From: Candidatus Methylomirabilota bacterium
GTDB lineage: Bacteria > Methylomirabilota > Methylomirabilia > Methylomirabilales > 2-02-FULL-66-22
Assembly (NCBI GenBank): GCA_016208645.1
Contig: JACQXP010000015.1
Span: 1 to 24,794 of the forward strand
Direction of reading: 5' to 3'
Length of the DNA stretch: 24,794 nucleotides
Under the pieces are notes generated by a model, which was given only the letters and a program-made list of their open reading frames with translations, searched no databases and was not told the origin of the DNA. Numbering within the stretch: position 1 is the first letter of the stretch; each line of letters begins with the position of its first letter. This document shows positions 7,681-15,613 of this stretch, piece after piece. The translations under genes were made by a program, and so were the position numbers.

Positions 7681-7763
7681 GGACGATAGGAACAGGCAAA
7701 CCACCCGGATCCATCCTACCTCGGTAGACGTCCGCCACCGTGACGTGGCTAGCCCGATCCCGC

Positions 7764-7818
7764 GAGCCCCCTCACCCTGCCCTCTCCCACGCGGGGAGAG
7801 GGGGAGGGAGAGGGGCTC
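7764..7818. repeat. 55-bp imperfect palindrome in the gcvH-gcvT gap
   Basis: GAGCCCC at 7764 matches GGGGCTC ending at 7818, and the centre is a perfect CCCTCTCCC/GGGAGAGGG stem (7780-7788 with 7794-7802) around a 5-nt loop. The whole arm is pyrimidine-rich on one side and purine-rich on the other. It would form a long hairpin in the gcv transcript between gcvT and gcvH and may be a dispersed REP-like element or a processing or stability stem. Confidence 0.7.
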
Positions 7819-7848
7819 CTCAACGTCCCACATCCAAGTGCATTTGTG

Positions 7849-8955
7849 CTACCGCTTCCGCTTGTAGAACGGCGTCGGAACGACCCGGGCGGGGACCGGA
7901 TTGTCCCGGATCAGGACGTCGAACTCGGTGCCGACGGCGGAATGTTCCACCGCGACGTACCCCAGGCCGATGTTCCTGTTCAGCCAGGGGGCGGGGCCGC
8001 CGCTGGTCACCTCGCCGATCGGCTGCCCGTTCTTCACGATCTTGTAGTGCGAGCGGGCGATGCCCCGCCCGGCCATCTCGAACCCCACGAGCCTGCGCCT
8101 GACTCCCTCTGCCTTCTGCTTGGCCAGGGCGGGCTTGCCGATGAACTCCCCCTTCTCGAGCTTCAGGATCCAGCCCAGGTCTGCCTCCAGCACCGTGTGG
8201 CGGTCGTCAATGTCGTTGCCGTACAGGGCCATCTTGGCCTCGAGCCGCAGCGTGTCGCGCGCGCCCAGGCCGCACGGCAGGAGGCCGAACGGCCTGCCCG
8301 CCTCCATGAGGGCATTCCACAGCGCCGCGGCGTGCTGCGGCGGGAGGTACACCTCGAACCCATCCTCGCCCGTGTAGCCCGTCCGCGAGACAATGCCGTC
8401 CTGCCCCAGCACCTTGCCCCGCGCGAACCAGTAGTACTTGATGGCGTTCAGGTCCACCGGCGTGAGCTTCTGCAGGATCTCCACCGCCTTGGGGCCCTGG
8501 AGGGCGATGAGGGCCGTCTCGTCGCTCTGGTTCCGGATCTCCACGTTGCCCTTCGTGTGATCCCGCATCCAGGCGAAGTCCTTGTCGATGTTCGAGGCGT
8601 TCACCGTCGTCATGTAGTGGTCGTCGGCGAACTTGTACACGGTGAGGTCGTCCACGAACGTCCCGGCCTCCGTGGTGAGGGCCGAGTACTGCACTTGGCC
8701 CACGGCGAGCCGCGAGGCGTCGTTGCTGGTCAGCCGCTGCACGGCCTCCAGCGCGGCCGGCCCGCGGAACTCGACCTCTCCCATGTGGGAGACGTCGAAG
8801 ATCCCGGCGGCGCCCCGGACGGCCTTGTGCTCGTCCAGGATGCCGCGGTACTGGACCGGCATGTCCCAGCCGCCGAACGGGACCATCTTGGCGCCCATCT
8901 GGCGGTGCACGGCATTCAGCGGCGTCTGCTTCAGGGGGCCTTCAGGGGCGGACAT
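7849..8955 (-). CDS. gcvT: Aminomethyltransferase (glycine cleavage system T protein)
   Basis: Releases ammonia from the H-protein-bound aminomethyl group and transfers the one-carbon unit to tetrahydrofolate. The product is 368 residues, normal for the family. Characteristic segments are KMVPFGGWDMPVQY near residue 23, FDVSHMGEVEF near 53, the catalytic-region acidic pair Asp102-Asp103 in GTFVDDLTVYKF, ALQGPKA near 168, SRTGYTGEDGFEVY near 207 and GLGARDTLRLEAKMALYG near 246. The ATG at 8955 follows AGGAGG at a proper distance; the reading frame extends further upstream but without family similarity. It is the first gene of the gcv operon, preceded by a promoter and a leader of about 230 nt. 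Confidence 0.96.
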   Translation of the reverse strand: MSAPEGPLKQTPLNAVHRQMGAKMVPFGGWDMPVQYRGILDEHKAVRGAAGIFDVSHMGEVEFRGPAALEAVQRLTSNDASRLAVGQVQYSALTTEAGTFVDDLTVYKFADDHYMTTVNASNIDKDFAWMRDHTKGNVEIRNQSDETALIALQGPKAVEILQKLTPVDLNAIKYYWFARGKVLGQDGIVSRTGYTGEDGFEVYLPPQHAAALWNALMEAGRPFGLLPCGLGARDTLRLEAKMALYGNDIDDRHTVLEADLGWILKLEKGEFIGKPALAKQKAEGVRRRLVGFEMAGRGIARSHYKIVKNGQPIGEVTSGGPAPWLNRNIGLGYVAVEHSAVGTEFDVLIRDNPVPARVVPTPFYKRKR

Positions 8956-9189
8956 GGCGTTCCTCCTGGGTGTCAGGGGCGGACGGGAACAGAGCGACGC
9001 GGCGAATGGGACGGACGAGAGGGACGGGCCAGAACGGCGCACCGGAAAACCGGCGCCCGGGGCATCGAGGCGGGACCAGGGGCGACCCCCGCAGACACGG
9101 GGGTCATCGGACCGGGGCCAGAGCGCGCCGACATGAACGGGCTCGATCTGTGGGTTGGGAAAAGCGAACCGGGACGGCAAGCGGGGCCG
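8956..9189 (-). promoter_or_regulatory. Structured 5' leader of the gcv operon
   Basis: About 230 nt between the proposed promoter and gcvT with no convincing gene. It contains a perfect 8-bp stem GACCCCCG/CGGGGGTC (9084-9091 with 9098-9105, loop of 6) and a second stem with a four-A tetraloop (9036-9039 with 9054-9057, and 9042-9045 with 9050-9053, two-base bulge). The conserved cores of glycine riboswitches (GGAGAG start and CTCTCAGG-like pieces) were not found, so any control by this leader is by an unrecognised mechanism or absent. Confidence 0.4.
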
Positions 9190-9218
9190 ATTCTTTAATG
9201 ACCCTGGGTCTTTGTCAA
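9190..9218 (-). promoter_or_regulatory. Predicted sigma-70 type promoter of the gcv operon with a palindrome in the spacer
   Basis: On the minus strand a perfect -35 TTGACA (9213-9218) is followed by a 17-bp spacer and a -10 AAGAAT (9190-9195, 4 of 6 consensus bases). The spacer contains the palindrome GACCCAGGGTC (9200-9210), placed where a repressor could block RNA polymerase. It is the only good promoter in the 306-bp gap between holA and gcvT. Confidence 0.6.
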
Positions 9219-9261
9219 GGGAAAAGATGGGCGCATCGGAAGCCTTCGCGAGATCTTTCTG

Positions 9262-10647
9262 CTACTCTCCCCCGATGATCGAGAGGAGCAGTCGCTCCAT
9301 GAGCAGGCCCTCGGGAGCCCCGGTACTCTTCAGGGCCAGGTCGGTCTCGTGAATCGCCGTGAGCGCCCGCACCAGCTCGGACAGGGAATACCGGGTGGCC
9401 CCCTTGAGGGTGTTGAACGCCCGGTAGGGATGCATCTGGAGGAGCTTCGCCGCCGACCCGTCGTCCCCCTCGACCTTTCTTTGCAGGCGGGGGAGGACGC
9501 GGGACTGGAACGTCCCGTAGGCCAGGCCGGGATCCATGGCCCCTTCGAGCTGTCGCTCCAGCGCACCGCGGGCGATGATCAGGGTCCGGATCTCGCCGGC
9601 AATCCTCCCGAGGGTCGGGGGAAGCGGCTCCCGCTGGGCGAGGAGGCTTCTGAGGGCCCGCAGGGCTCTCCCGGCATCCCGGTCGCAGAGCGCATTCGTC
9701 AGGTCGAAGATGCCGGACGCCCGGGAGTTGCTGAGCACCTCCAGCACATCGGCCGGGGTGATCGCCGGACGGGTCCCGACGTACAGGAGGATCTTCTCGA
9801 CCTCCGATTCCAGCGCCCGCATGCTGAACCCGGTACGCTCGACGATGCCGGTCACCGCCTCCCCGGGGATGGTCTTGGCCGCGGCCGCCACCAGTTCCCG
9901 GATCCTCTCCCGGGCCCTGTCGGGGTTCATCTGGGTCTCCCCCGTCCTCCCGGTCCGGAGGCCGCAGTCAATGACCACTCCGGCGGCGCTGATCCTCTTG
10001 AAGAGCGCCCGCCGCTGGTCCACCACCTCGGCGGTCAGGACCAGCGAGGCGTTCCCGGGGATGCCCCGCTGGATCGTGTCCTCGTAGATCCCGGCCAGGC
10101 CGGCGCCCGGCGCCTCCGGGATCGCCGCCCCGTCGGCGACGGCGCGGCCAGCGGTCTCGCGCAGCCACGGCTCCGCCTCGGGGGTCGCCTCCACCCCGAG
10201 GACCCGCTCCCACGCCGGATCGGACACCTCGCCCCGGGCCGCCCGCTCCACGAAGCCCTCGCCCTCGCCGGCCGCCCCCACGGCCTGGAGGAACAGGCGC
10301 AGCGCCCGCTCGCCGTCCCCCGCCTGCCACGCCTGAAGGCTCTTCTTGGCCAGGTCGCCCAGATTCTGCTTTGAAACGAAGGCCTTGCTGTCGTGCACCA
10401 CGACCACCTTGCTCCCCCCCAGGAGGGGAAGCGTCTTCAGCCGCACGGGCAGGCTGGCGAGATCCCGATCCTCCGCGATCACCTCGACGTTGAGCGACTG
10501 CTGCTCGGGCGGGACCAGCGCGTCCACGATGGCCTTCGCCCCGTCCTTCGCCAGGAGTTCGTCCCCGTGGAGAAGATAGACGGGGTGCCGGGTCCCCCGC
10601 GTGATCTCCGACACCACCTTCTGGATCGTCTCCGCCATCCCTGCCAT
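9262..10647 (-). CDS. holA: DNA polymerase III subunit delta, unusually long
   Basis: Clamp-loader subunit that opens the sliding clamp. The product is 461 residues against about 340 in E. coli. The N-terminal part has TRHPVYLLHGDELLAKDGAKAI near residue 18 and a KTLPLLGGSKVVVVHDS strand near 71. Family sequence then returns with GNASLVLTAEVVDQRRALFKRIS from about 198 and continues through the C-terminal collar region, which includes GFSMRALESEVEKILLYVG near 273, SGIFDLTNALCDRD near 311 and ILSRI-like helices to the end. About 100 residues between 95 and 195, rich in Ala, Glu and Gly, have no counterpart in the standard protein. The ATG at 10647 lies 6 bp after rnd; another ATG at 10638 is possible. 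Both genes form one transcription unit. Confidence 0.9.
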   Translation of the reverse strand: MAGMAETIQKVVSEITRGTRHPVYLLHGDELLAKDGAKAIVDALVPPEQQSLNVEVIAEDRDLASLPVRLKTLPLLGGSKVVVVHDSKAFVSKQNLGDLAKKSLQAWQAGDGERALRLFLQAVGAAGEGEGFVERAARGEVSDPAWERVLGVEATPEAEPWLRETAGRAVADGAAIPEAPGAGLAGIYEDTIQRGIPGNASLVLTAEVVDQRRALFKRISAAGVVIDCGLRTGRTGETQMNPDRARERIRELVAAAAKTIPGEAVTGIVERTGFSMRALESEVEKILLYVGTRPAITPADVLEVLSNSRASGIFDLTNALCDRDAGRALRALRSLLAQREPLPPTLGRIAGEIRTLIIARGALERQLEGAMDPGLAYGTFQSRVLPRLQRKVEGDDGSAAKLLQMHPYRAFNTLKGATRYSLSELVRALTAIHETDLALKSTGAPEGLLMERLLLSIIGGE

Positions 10648-10653
10648 GTCCGG

Positions 10654-11871
10654 TCACCGCCCTGGAGAAGAATGAGAATTCCGGCGCGGCCGATCGGGGG
10701 AAGGGGTCGCCGCCAGGACCTCCAGGATCTCCCCGCCGAAGGTTGCGGCGCGCCAAAGCCGGAGGCCCTCGATCCTCCCCAGGGCCTCGCGGCCCGCGGG
10801 GACCTGCTCCGCCAGCTGCTCGATGAGACGGCGCGGCAGGAGCAGTCCGGGGTCCAGGCCGAGCCGTCCGGCCGTCGTTGCCCGCCAGCGCGTCAGGGCC
10901 TCGATGCGCCGCTGCACGGCCGCCGGGATGCGGGGCTTCTTCGGCCGGGGATAGGTGGGAAGGTCCGCCTCCGGGATGGCATCGGCGCGGGCGATGGCGG
11001 CGAGGAGACCGTCCCCGTATCGCTGCATGACCTTGGGCGAACAGCCCGGGATCCGCTGCAGGCCTCCGCCCGTCCGCGGCCGATCCGCCGCCAGGCCGAC
11101 CAGCGACTCGTTGCCCAGCACCTTGAACGGCGGCCGCCCCGCCTCCCACGCCCAGGCCTCGCGCGCGAGAAACAGCTCGCGCAGGACGGCCAGTCCCCGG
11201 CCGTCGAGATCCTTGGCCCCCTTGACATGGACGTAGTCGCAGGGATCGAAGACCCGCTGGGCCGCCGGGGTCGCGGCCAGGGCCTGGCACTCCTCCTCGA
11301 CCCACTCTTCGCGGCCCTGCCCCCGCAGCTCCGTGAGCAGCCGCTCGCGCAGGGGGATCAGGTGCCGCACGTCCTCGGCCGCGTAGAACTCCTGGTCCCG
11401 GGTGAGCGGGCGCTTGGCCCAGTCATCCTTCTGGCGCGACCGGCCGGGCGTGATCCCGAAGAACCGTTCCAAGAGCGAGGCCAGGCCAAGCTCCGGCAGT
11501 CCCAGGAACTGGGCCGCCACCATCGTATCGAAGATGCCGGCGAAGGCGAAGCCGAAGTCCCGCTTCATCGAGGAGAGGTCGTAGGAGGCCCCGTGAAAGA
11601 CCTTGACCACGGCGGGATCGGCGAAGAGCGGCGCCAGGGCTGACAGGTCCCGCACGGTCAGGGGATCCACCAGGCTGACGGTTCCCCGCGCGTTGGCCAC
11701 CTGCACCAGGCACACCTTTTCCGGGAAGCTGTGCAGGCTGTCGGATTCCGAATCCAGCGCGAGGATCCGCTCCTCCGCGAGGGCCGCGGTCAGCCCCCGG
11801 ATCTCCTCGGGGGTCCGGACCCATCGGGAGGCCGGCGCGGGGGACTGGATGGATGGTCGGCTGTCGGGCAT
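10654..11871 (-). CDS. rnd: Ribonuclease D-type 3'-5' exonuclease
   Basis: DEDDy exoribonuclease that trims the 3' ends of tRNA and other stable RNAs. The product is 405 residues. Catalytic residues visible are Asp40 and Glu42 in ILALDSESDSLHSF, Asp98 in VFHGASYDLSSMKRDFG, and Tyr163 and Asp167 in FYAAEDVRHLIPL. The DWAKRPLTRDQ segment before the last motif is a family hallmark. The second half contains an HRDC-like helical domain (for example VLRELFLAREAWAWEAGRPP near 223 and LQRIPGCSPKVMQRYGDGLL near 272). The ATG start lacks a strong ribosome binding site. The gene is immediately followed by holA, an arrangement that is probably operonic rather than functional. Confidence 0.93.
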   Translation of the reverse strand: MPDSRPSIQSPAPASRWVRTPEEIRGLTAALAEERILALDSESDSLHSFPEKVCLVQVANARGTVSLVDPLTVRDLSALAPLFADPAVVKVFHGASYDLSSMKRDFGFAFAGIFDTMVAAQFLGLPELGLASLLERFFGITPGRSRQKDDWAKRPLTRDQEFYAAEDVRHLIPLRERLLTELRGQGREEWVEEECQALAATPAAQRVFDPCDYVHVKGAKDLDGRGLAVLRELFLAREAWAWEAGRPPFKVLGNESLVGLAADRPRTGGGLQRIPGCSPKVMQRYGDGLLAAIARADAIPEADLPTYPRPKKPRIPAAVQRRIEALTRWRATTAGRLGLDPGLLLPRRLIEQLAEQVPAGREALGRIEGLRLWRAATFGGEILEVLAATPSPDRPRRNSHSSPGR

Positions 11872-11926
11872 CGCAGACGGTGTCGGGCCTGGCCCGCCCG
11901 GCAGGCGGTGTCAGAGCACCGGAGGA

Positions 11927-12325
11927 CTACTTGATGGCCAGCTTGCCCCGCGCGTCCAGGGGCCCCAGCCACGCGAGGCCGCTACATCCGTACGAGTAAA
12001 TCCCCGAGCGGTCGGCGATCACGGGGATGGACACCTCGGTGCCCGCCGGGACGGTCGTGCGGACCCCCAAGTCGGGAATCTGGAACACGTGCTGCTTCCC
12101 CGCGCTGGTCACGTGGAACGTGATCAGGAGGGCCCGGCCTTCCCGGTCGGCGGCCAGCACGGCCGGCTCGCACCGGTTGTCGCGCGCCAGGATGTCGAAG
12201 GTGACGCGCCTGACGTCCGCCGGCGCCGTCGCCGCCGGCGTCCGGTCGGCGAAGAGGCGCCCGCACCCGGCCCCCAGGACCATCACGATCAGGATGGCTA
12301 CTCCGTGTCCTCGCTGTACCTGCAT
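11927..12325 (-). CDS. Small exported cupredoxin-like protein, probable lipoprotein
   Basis: The 132-residue product has an N-terminal hydrophobic signal (VAILIVMVLGAGCG) with a cysteine at 21 that could be a lipobox, although the -3 position is Gly rather than the usual Leu. The C-terminal part fits the cupredoxin fold: an early beta region, then KQHVFQIPDLGVRTTVPAGT with a candidate copper ligand His79, and SGIYSYGCSG with a candidate ligand Cys114. The second histidine and the methionine expected after the cysteine in true type 1 copper sites are not seen. The start ATG 12325 follows GGAGGG. An electron-transfer or copper-related role is possible but unproven. It is divergent from livK. 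Confidence 0.6.
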   Translation of the reverse strand: MQVQRGHGVAILIVMVLGAGCGRLFADRTPAATAPADVRRVTFDILARDNRCEPAVLAADREGRALLITFHVTSAGKQHVFQIPDLGVRTTVPAGTEVSIPVIADRSGIYSYGCSGLAWLGPLDARGKLAIK

Positions 12326-12416
12326 CGGCCTGCACCCTCCAAGAAACCGGGACACCCTAACACAGGACATCGCAAGTTGCAACGACCGGCTTGGCGCCCT
12401 GGCAGCCAGTTCCCCG

Positions 12417-12446
12417 TTGACGGCCCTCTTCGTCCTCTGATATTTT
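12417..12446 (+). promoter_or_regulatory. Predicted promoter of the liv cluster
   Basis: TTGACG (12417-12422) as -35, an 18-bp spacer and TATTTT (12441-12446) as -10, preceded by TGA as an extended -10 (TGn). It lies 26 bp before the livK start. In the divergent direction only a weak promoter is visible (TTGCAA near 12375-12380). Confidence 0.5.
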
Positions 12447-12471
12447 GCGCCTAACTTTCACCGGAGTCCCC

Positions 12472-13680
12472 ATGCACCAGCGGCGCCCCTGCGGCACCCG
12501 GGCCTGCCTCATCCTCCTGCTGCTTACCGCGGGATTCGCATTTCACCCGGGCGCGGCGGATACCGCCACCCTCCGCCTGGGGGAGATCAACCCCCTTACG
12601 GGACGCTTCGCGGCCCACGGCGCCGCCCTGCACCGGGGGATCCAGCTCGCCGTGGAGGAGGCCAATGCGTCCGGCACCCTCCGGGTCACCCTGGCGACCC
12701 GCGACGACGAGGCCCGGCCGGACCGCGCGGTGGCCGCGGCCGAGGAGCTCACCACGCGGCTCCGCGTGGCGGCCCTGGTGGGCGGCTACGTGGACACGCT
12801 GGTGGGGCCCATCAGCGAGGTGGCGGAGCGGCAGAAGGTCCCCTATGTGGCCACGGCGTCCCTGGACGAGCGCCTGACGCAGCGGGGGTATCGGTACTTC
12901 TTCCGCATCAGCCACCTCCGGGCCTACGTGGACAGCATGGTGGGAATCGTCCAGGAGGTCTTCAAGCCGCAGAGCGTGGCCATCCTGTTCTCCGCCACGC
13001 CGGGCGCCTCCCAGCTCGCCCGGCGCCAGCGGGAACGGCTGGAGCAGGCCCGGGTCCAGGTCCCGGTCTTCGAGATGTTCACCTCCGGGATCGCCGACTT
13101 CACCCCGCTGCTCGCCCGCGTGCGCGACAGCGGCGCCGAGGTCCTCATCGCGGACACGTTCTTTGCCGATCACCTGGTCATGGTGCGGCAGCTCCGCGCC
13201 CTGGAGGTCAATCTCAAGGCGTTCCTCGGCGCCTTCGGGATGGAATTCCCCGAGGTGGTGCGCGACCTGGGCCCGTCCGGCCAATTCCTCTTCGGCACCA
13301 CCGGGTGGGAACCGGGCACCACGGAGCCGGGGACCGAGGCGGCCTCCCGCGCCTTCGTGGACGGGTACCGGAGGCGATTCGGCACCCAGCCGCCCCCCCT
13401 GGCCATGCACGGGTACGTGGGCGCGCGCGCCATCCTCGCCGCGGCGGAACGCGCAGCCAGCCGGGGACGGGAGGTCGGACCCGAGGACGTTCGCCTGGGA
13501 CTGCAGAGCCTGGACCTCACGACGCCCCTCCAGCGCCTGCAATTCGACAGCCGGGGCGAAGCCAAGCACTACCGGCGCCTGATCGTGCAGATCCAGGGCA
13601 GCACGCGCGTCGTGGTGTACCCGCCGGACCGGGCCACGGGAAAACCGATCTACCCGATGCCCCCGTGGGACAAGCGATGA
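12472..13680 (+). CDS. livK: ABC transporter substrate-binding protein, branched-chain amino-acid (Leu/Ile/Val-binding) type
   Basis: Exported receptor that captures the substrate and delivers it to the LivHM channel. The 402-residue product starts with a basic and hydrophobic signal peptide (CLILLLLTAGFAF, cleavage near residues 30-35). The mature part begins TATLRLGEINPLTGRFAAHG, matching type I periplasmic binding proteins (Peripla_BP_6), and continues with RGIQLAVEEANA, a VGGYVDTLVGPISEVAER strand near 110, and FRISHLRAY. The start ATG 12472 follows CGGAG; an earlier TTG lies in the -10 region and is unlikely. The substrate could be a branched-chain amino acid, an amide or another small metabolite, since this family is broad. 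Confidence 0.9.
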   Translation: MHQRRPCGTRACLILLLLTAGFAFHPGAADTATLRLGEINPLTGRFAAHGAALHRGIQLAVEEANASGTLRVTLATRDDEARPDRAVAAAEELTTRLRVAALVGGYVDTLVGPISEVAERQKVPYVATASLDERLTQRGYRYFFRISHLRAYVDSMVGIVQEVFKPQSVAILFSATPGASQLARRQRERLEQARVQVPVFEMFTSGIADFTPLLARVRDSGAEVLIADTFFADHLVMVRQLRALEVNLKAFLGAFGMEFPEVVRDLGPSGQFLFGTTGWEPGTTEPGTEAASRAFVDGYRRRFGTQPPPLAMHGYVGARAILAAAERAASRGREVGPEDVRLGLQSLDLTTPLQRLQFDSRGEAKHYRRLIVQIQGSTRVVVYPPDRATGKPIYPMPPWDKR

Positions 13681-13682
13681 TG

Positions 13683-13806
13683 CCAATTTCGGATTTCAGA
13701 TTTCGGATTTCGGATTTTGGGATGTCCCACATTCCACATTCCGCAATCGGGTACCCACTGGGTGTTCCGCAATCGTTGGCCCCGCAGGGGCCGGCGCAGG
13801 TGCAGC
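13683..13806. repeat. Degenerate short-repeat island between livK and livH
   Basis: A run of GGATTT(C/A)-type units (13685-13722), then ACATTCC-type units, then an 11-bp direct repeat TTCCGCAATCG (13739-13749 and 13765-13775) and the small inverted repeat ACCCACTGGGT between them. The composition is much richer in A+T than the flanking genes. It separates livK from livH and gives no convincing gene. Confidence 0.65.
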
Positions 13807-14609
13807 GTGCTTGAGGCCATCGTGGGCGGCCTCATCACGGGGAGCTTCTACGCCTGGCCCACGGGGATCTGGTGGTCCTCGGCGCCTATGTGGGAGAGCA
13901 TCTCTGGCGGCTGGCGGGCTGGTCACCCATCCTGGCCATGCCGCTGGCGGCGCTGCCGGCCATGCTCCTGGCCGTCGCATCCCGCCCGCTCCTGGCGCGG
14001 GTGGGGGAGCCCTTCGTCCTCCGGTCCATCGTCCTCACCTTTGGCGCGTCCCTGCTGATCCAGAGCGGGCTGCAGACGGCCTTCACGGCCGACTTCCGGC
14101 TGATCGCTGCACCGGGGTGGGACCGCGGCATCTCCCTGTTCGGCGCGCGCGTGGCCCGGGGCCGCCTGCTCATCGCGGGCGCGGCGCTCGCCGTCCTGGC
14201 GCTCCTCCACCTGCTCCTGACCCGGACGTTCTTCGGGAAGAGCCTGCGGGCGGTGAGCCTGGACCGGGAGGGGGCCGCGCTGGCGGGGATCAACCCGGCG
14301 GGGGTGGACCGCGTCGTCCTGGCCCTGGGCGGGGCGCTGGCGGGGGCGACCGGGCCGCTCTTCGCCTCGATCCAGTACGTGACGCCGTCGGCCGGGATCG
14401 GCCCGACGCTGATCGCCATCGTCCTGACGATCTTCGGAGGCGTGGGCAGCATGAGCGGCCTGCTGCTCGGCGGCCTGTTGCTGGGCCTGGCGGAGGGGCT
14501 GGCCGCCTGGGCCGGCGGGGCGCCCTGGCGGGAGGTCACGAGCCTCGGGTTGCTGCTCCTCCTGCTGCGCTGGCGCGGGACCGGGCTCGTCGGCGGGCGG
14601 GCCGGCTGA
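13807..14609 (+). pseudogene. livH: ABC transporter permease LivH, broken by a small internal deletion and frameshift
   Basis: First membrane permease of the LivHMGF importer. It starts at a GTG at 13807 (CAGGTG upstream) with the typical VLEAIVGGLITGSFYA, then after 13854 the family sequence jumps to AHGDLVVLGAYVGEHLW in a different frame, from 13857. The conserved segment that normally joins the two (about 18 residues resembling LVALGLNLIFGVMRVVNF) is missing. The total length is 803 bp, consistent with a loss of 3n+1 bases. The remainder is a normal permease with about seven hydrophobic segments, FFGKSLRAVSLDREGAALAG, and IVLTIFGGVGSMSGLLLGG near the end. The gene may be inactive, or the assembly may be wrong; the livM start overlaps its stop (TGATG). 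Confidence 0.85.
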
Positions 14610-15613
14610 TGCGCCAGGGGCCATCCACCGGCGTCCGCTCTCCGAGCCTGGCGACGTTCCGTTGGGCCGGGACCGGAGGGATGATCGTCGCCGTCCTGTT
14701 GCCGGTCCTGGTGGCGTCCCGCGACTATCTGCTCTACCTCGGCACGATGGCGCTGGTCTTCGGCCTCCTTGCAGAGAGCTGGAGCCTGCCGGCCCAGGCG
14801 GGCCTGATCTCCTTCGGCCACGCGGCGTTCTTCGGGATCGGCGCCTACGCCTCGGCCCTGCTGAGCCTTCGCGGGCAACTCTCGCCCTGGCTGTCCCTGA
14901 TCGCGGCCGCCCTGCTGGCCGCCCTGTTCGGCCTGGTGGCCGCGGAGGTGGCGGGCAACCTGACGGGGGCCTACTTCTCGCTGGCCACGCTGGCCATGGC
15001 GGAGATCCTGCGCGTGGTGGCCCTGCACTGGACCGGATTGACGGAAGGGGCCTGGGGCCTCGTGGGGATCCCCGGCCTGCCGCGGCTCCCGCCCGGCGGC
15101 CTGGCGCGCTTGGTCGGCAGCCGGGCGACGGATTATTACGCGGCCCTCCTCCTGCTGGCGGCCATGTGCGGAACGCAGGCCTGGATCCGGCGAGCCCCCC
15201 TGGGCCTCGCGCTGCAGGCGATTTGCCAGGGCGAGGCGCGCGCCGCCGCATCGGGGGTGGACGCCCGCCGGGTCAAGCGGATCGCCCTGGCCGTGAGCGG
15301 CCTGTTCGCGGGAGGGGCCGGGGCCCTCCACGCCCACATCTTCCAGTGGGTGGATCCGGCCAGCGCGTTCAGCCTGACCCTGTCGGTCCTGCCCCTGATC
15401 ATGGCGATGTTCGGGGGGGGCCAGTACCTGCTGGGTCCCGTCCTCGGCGCGGTGGTCCTCTACCTCGGCAACGAGCTGCTCTTCCAGCGCCTCGCGCCCG
15501 GCGGGCACCTGTGGCTGTACGGCGGGGCCGTGATCCTGGTCATCCTGGCCCTCCCCCACGGGATCCTGGGATGGGTGGAGGCCCGGCTGGAGGGACGCCG
15601 TGGCCCTGTGTGA
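14609..15613 (+). CDS. livM: ABC transporter permease LivM
   Basis: Second permease of the importer. The 334-residue product contains about nine hydrophobic segments and the conserved LISFGHAAFFGIGAYASALL, in the place where the family has a QISFGHAAFFGIGAY-type motif. Later signature regions are GAYFSLATLAMAEILRVVALHWTGLTEGAWGL, where a substrate-gating segment is usual, RVKRIALAVSGLFAGGAGALHAHI (the cytoplasmic coupling loop to the ATPase) and MAMFGGGQYLLGPVLGA. The ATG at 14609 overlaps the livH stop by one base, and its own end overlaps the livG start by 14 bp. It seems complete, unlike livH. Confidence 0.92.
   Translation: MRQGPSTGVRSPSLATFRWAGTGGMIVAVLLPVLVASRDYLLYLGTMALVFGLLAESWSLPAQAGLISFGHAAFFGIGAYASALLSLRGQLSPWLSLIAAALLAALFGLVAAEVAGNLTGAYFSLATLAMAEILRVVALHWTGLTEGAWGLVGIPGLPRLPPGGLARLVGSRATDYYAALLLLAAMCGTQAWIRRAPLGLALQAICQGEARAAASGVDARRVKRIALAVSGLFAGGAGALHAHIFQWVDPASAFSLTLSVLPLIMAMFGGGQYLLGPVLGAVVLYLGNELLFQRLAPGGHLWLYGGAVILVILALPHGILGWVEARLEGRRGPV

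Noticed and set aside
8956..9218. Glycine riboswitch upstream of gcvT
   Set aside because: The conserved aptamer cores were not recognised by eye in either order; only ordinary hairpins were seen. A covariance search would be needed to be sure.
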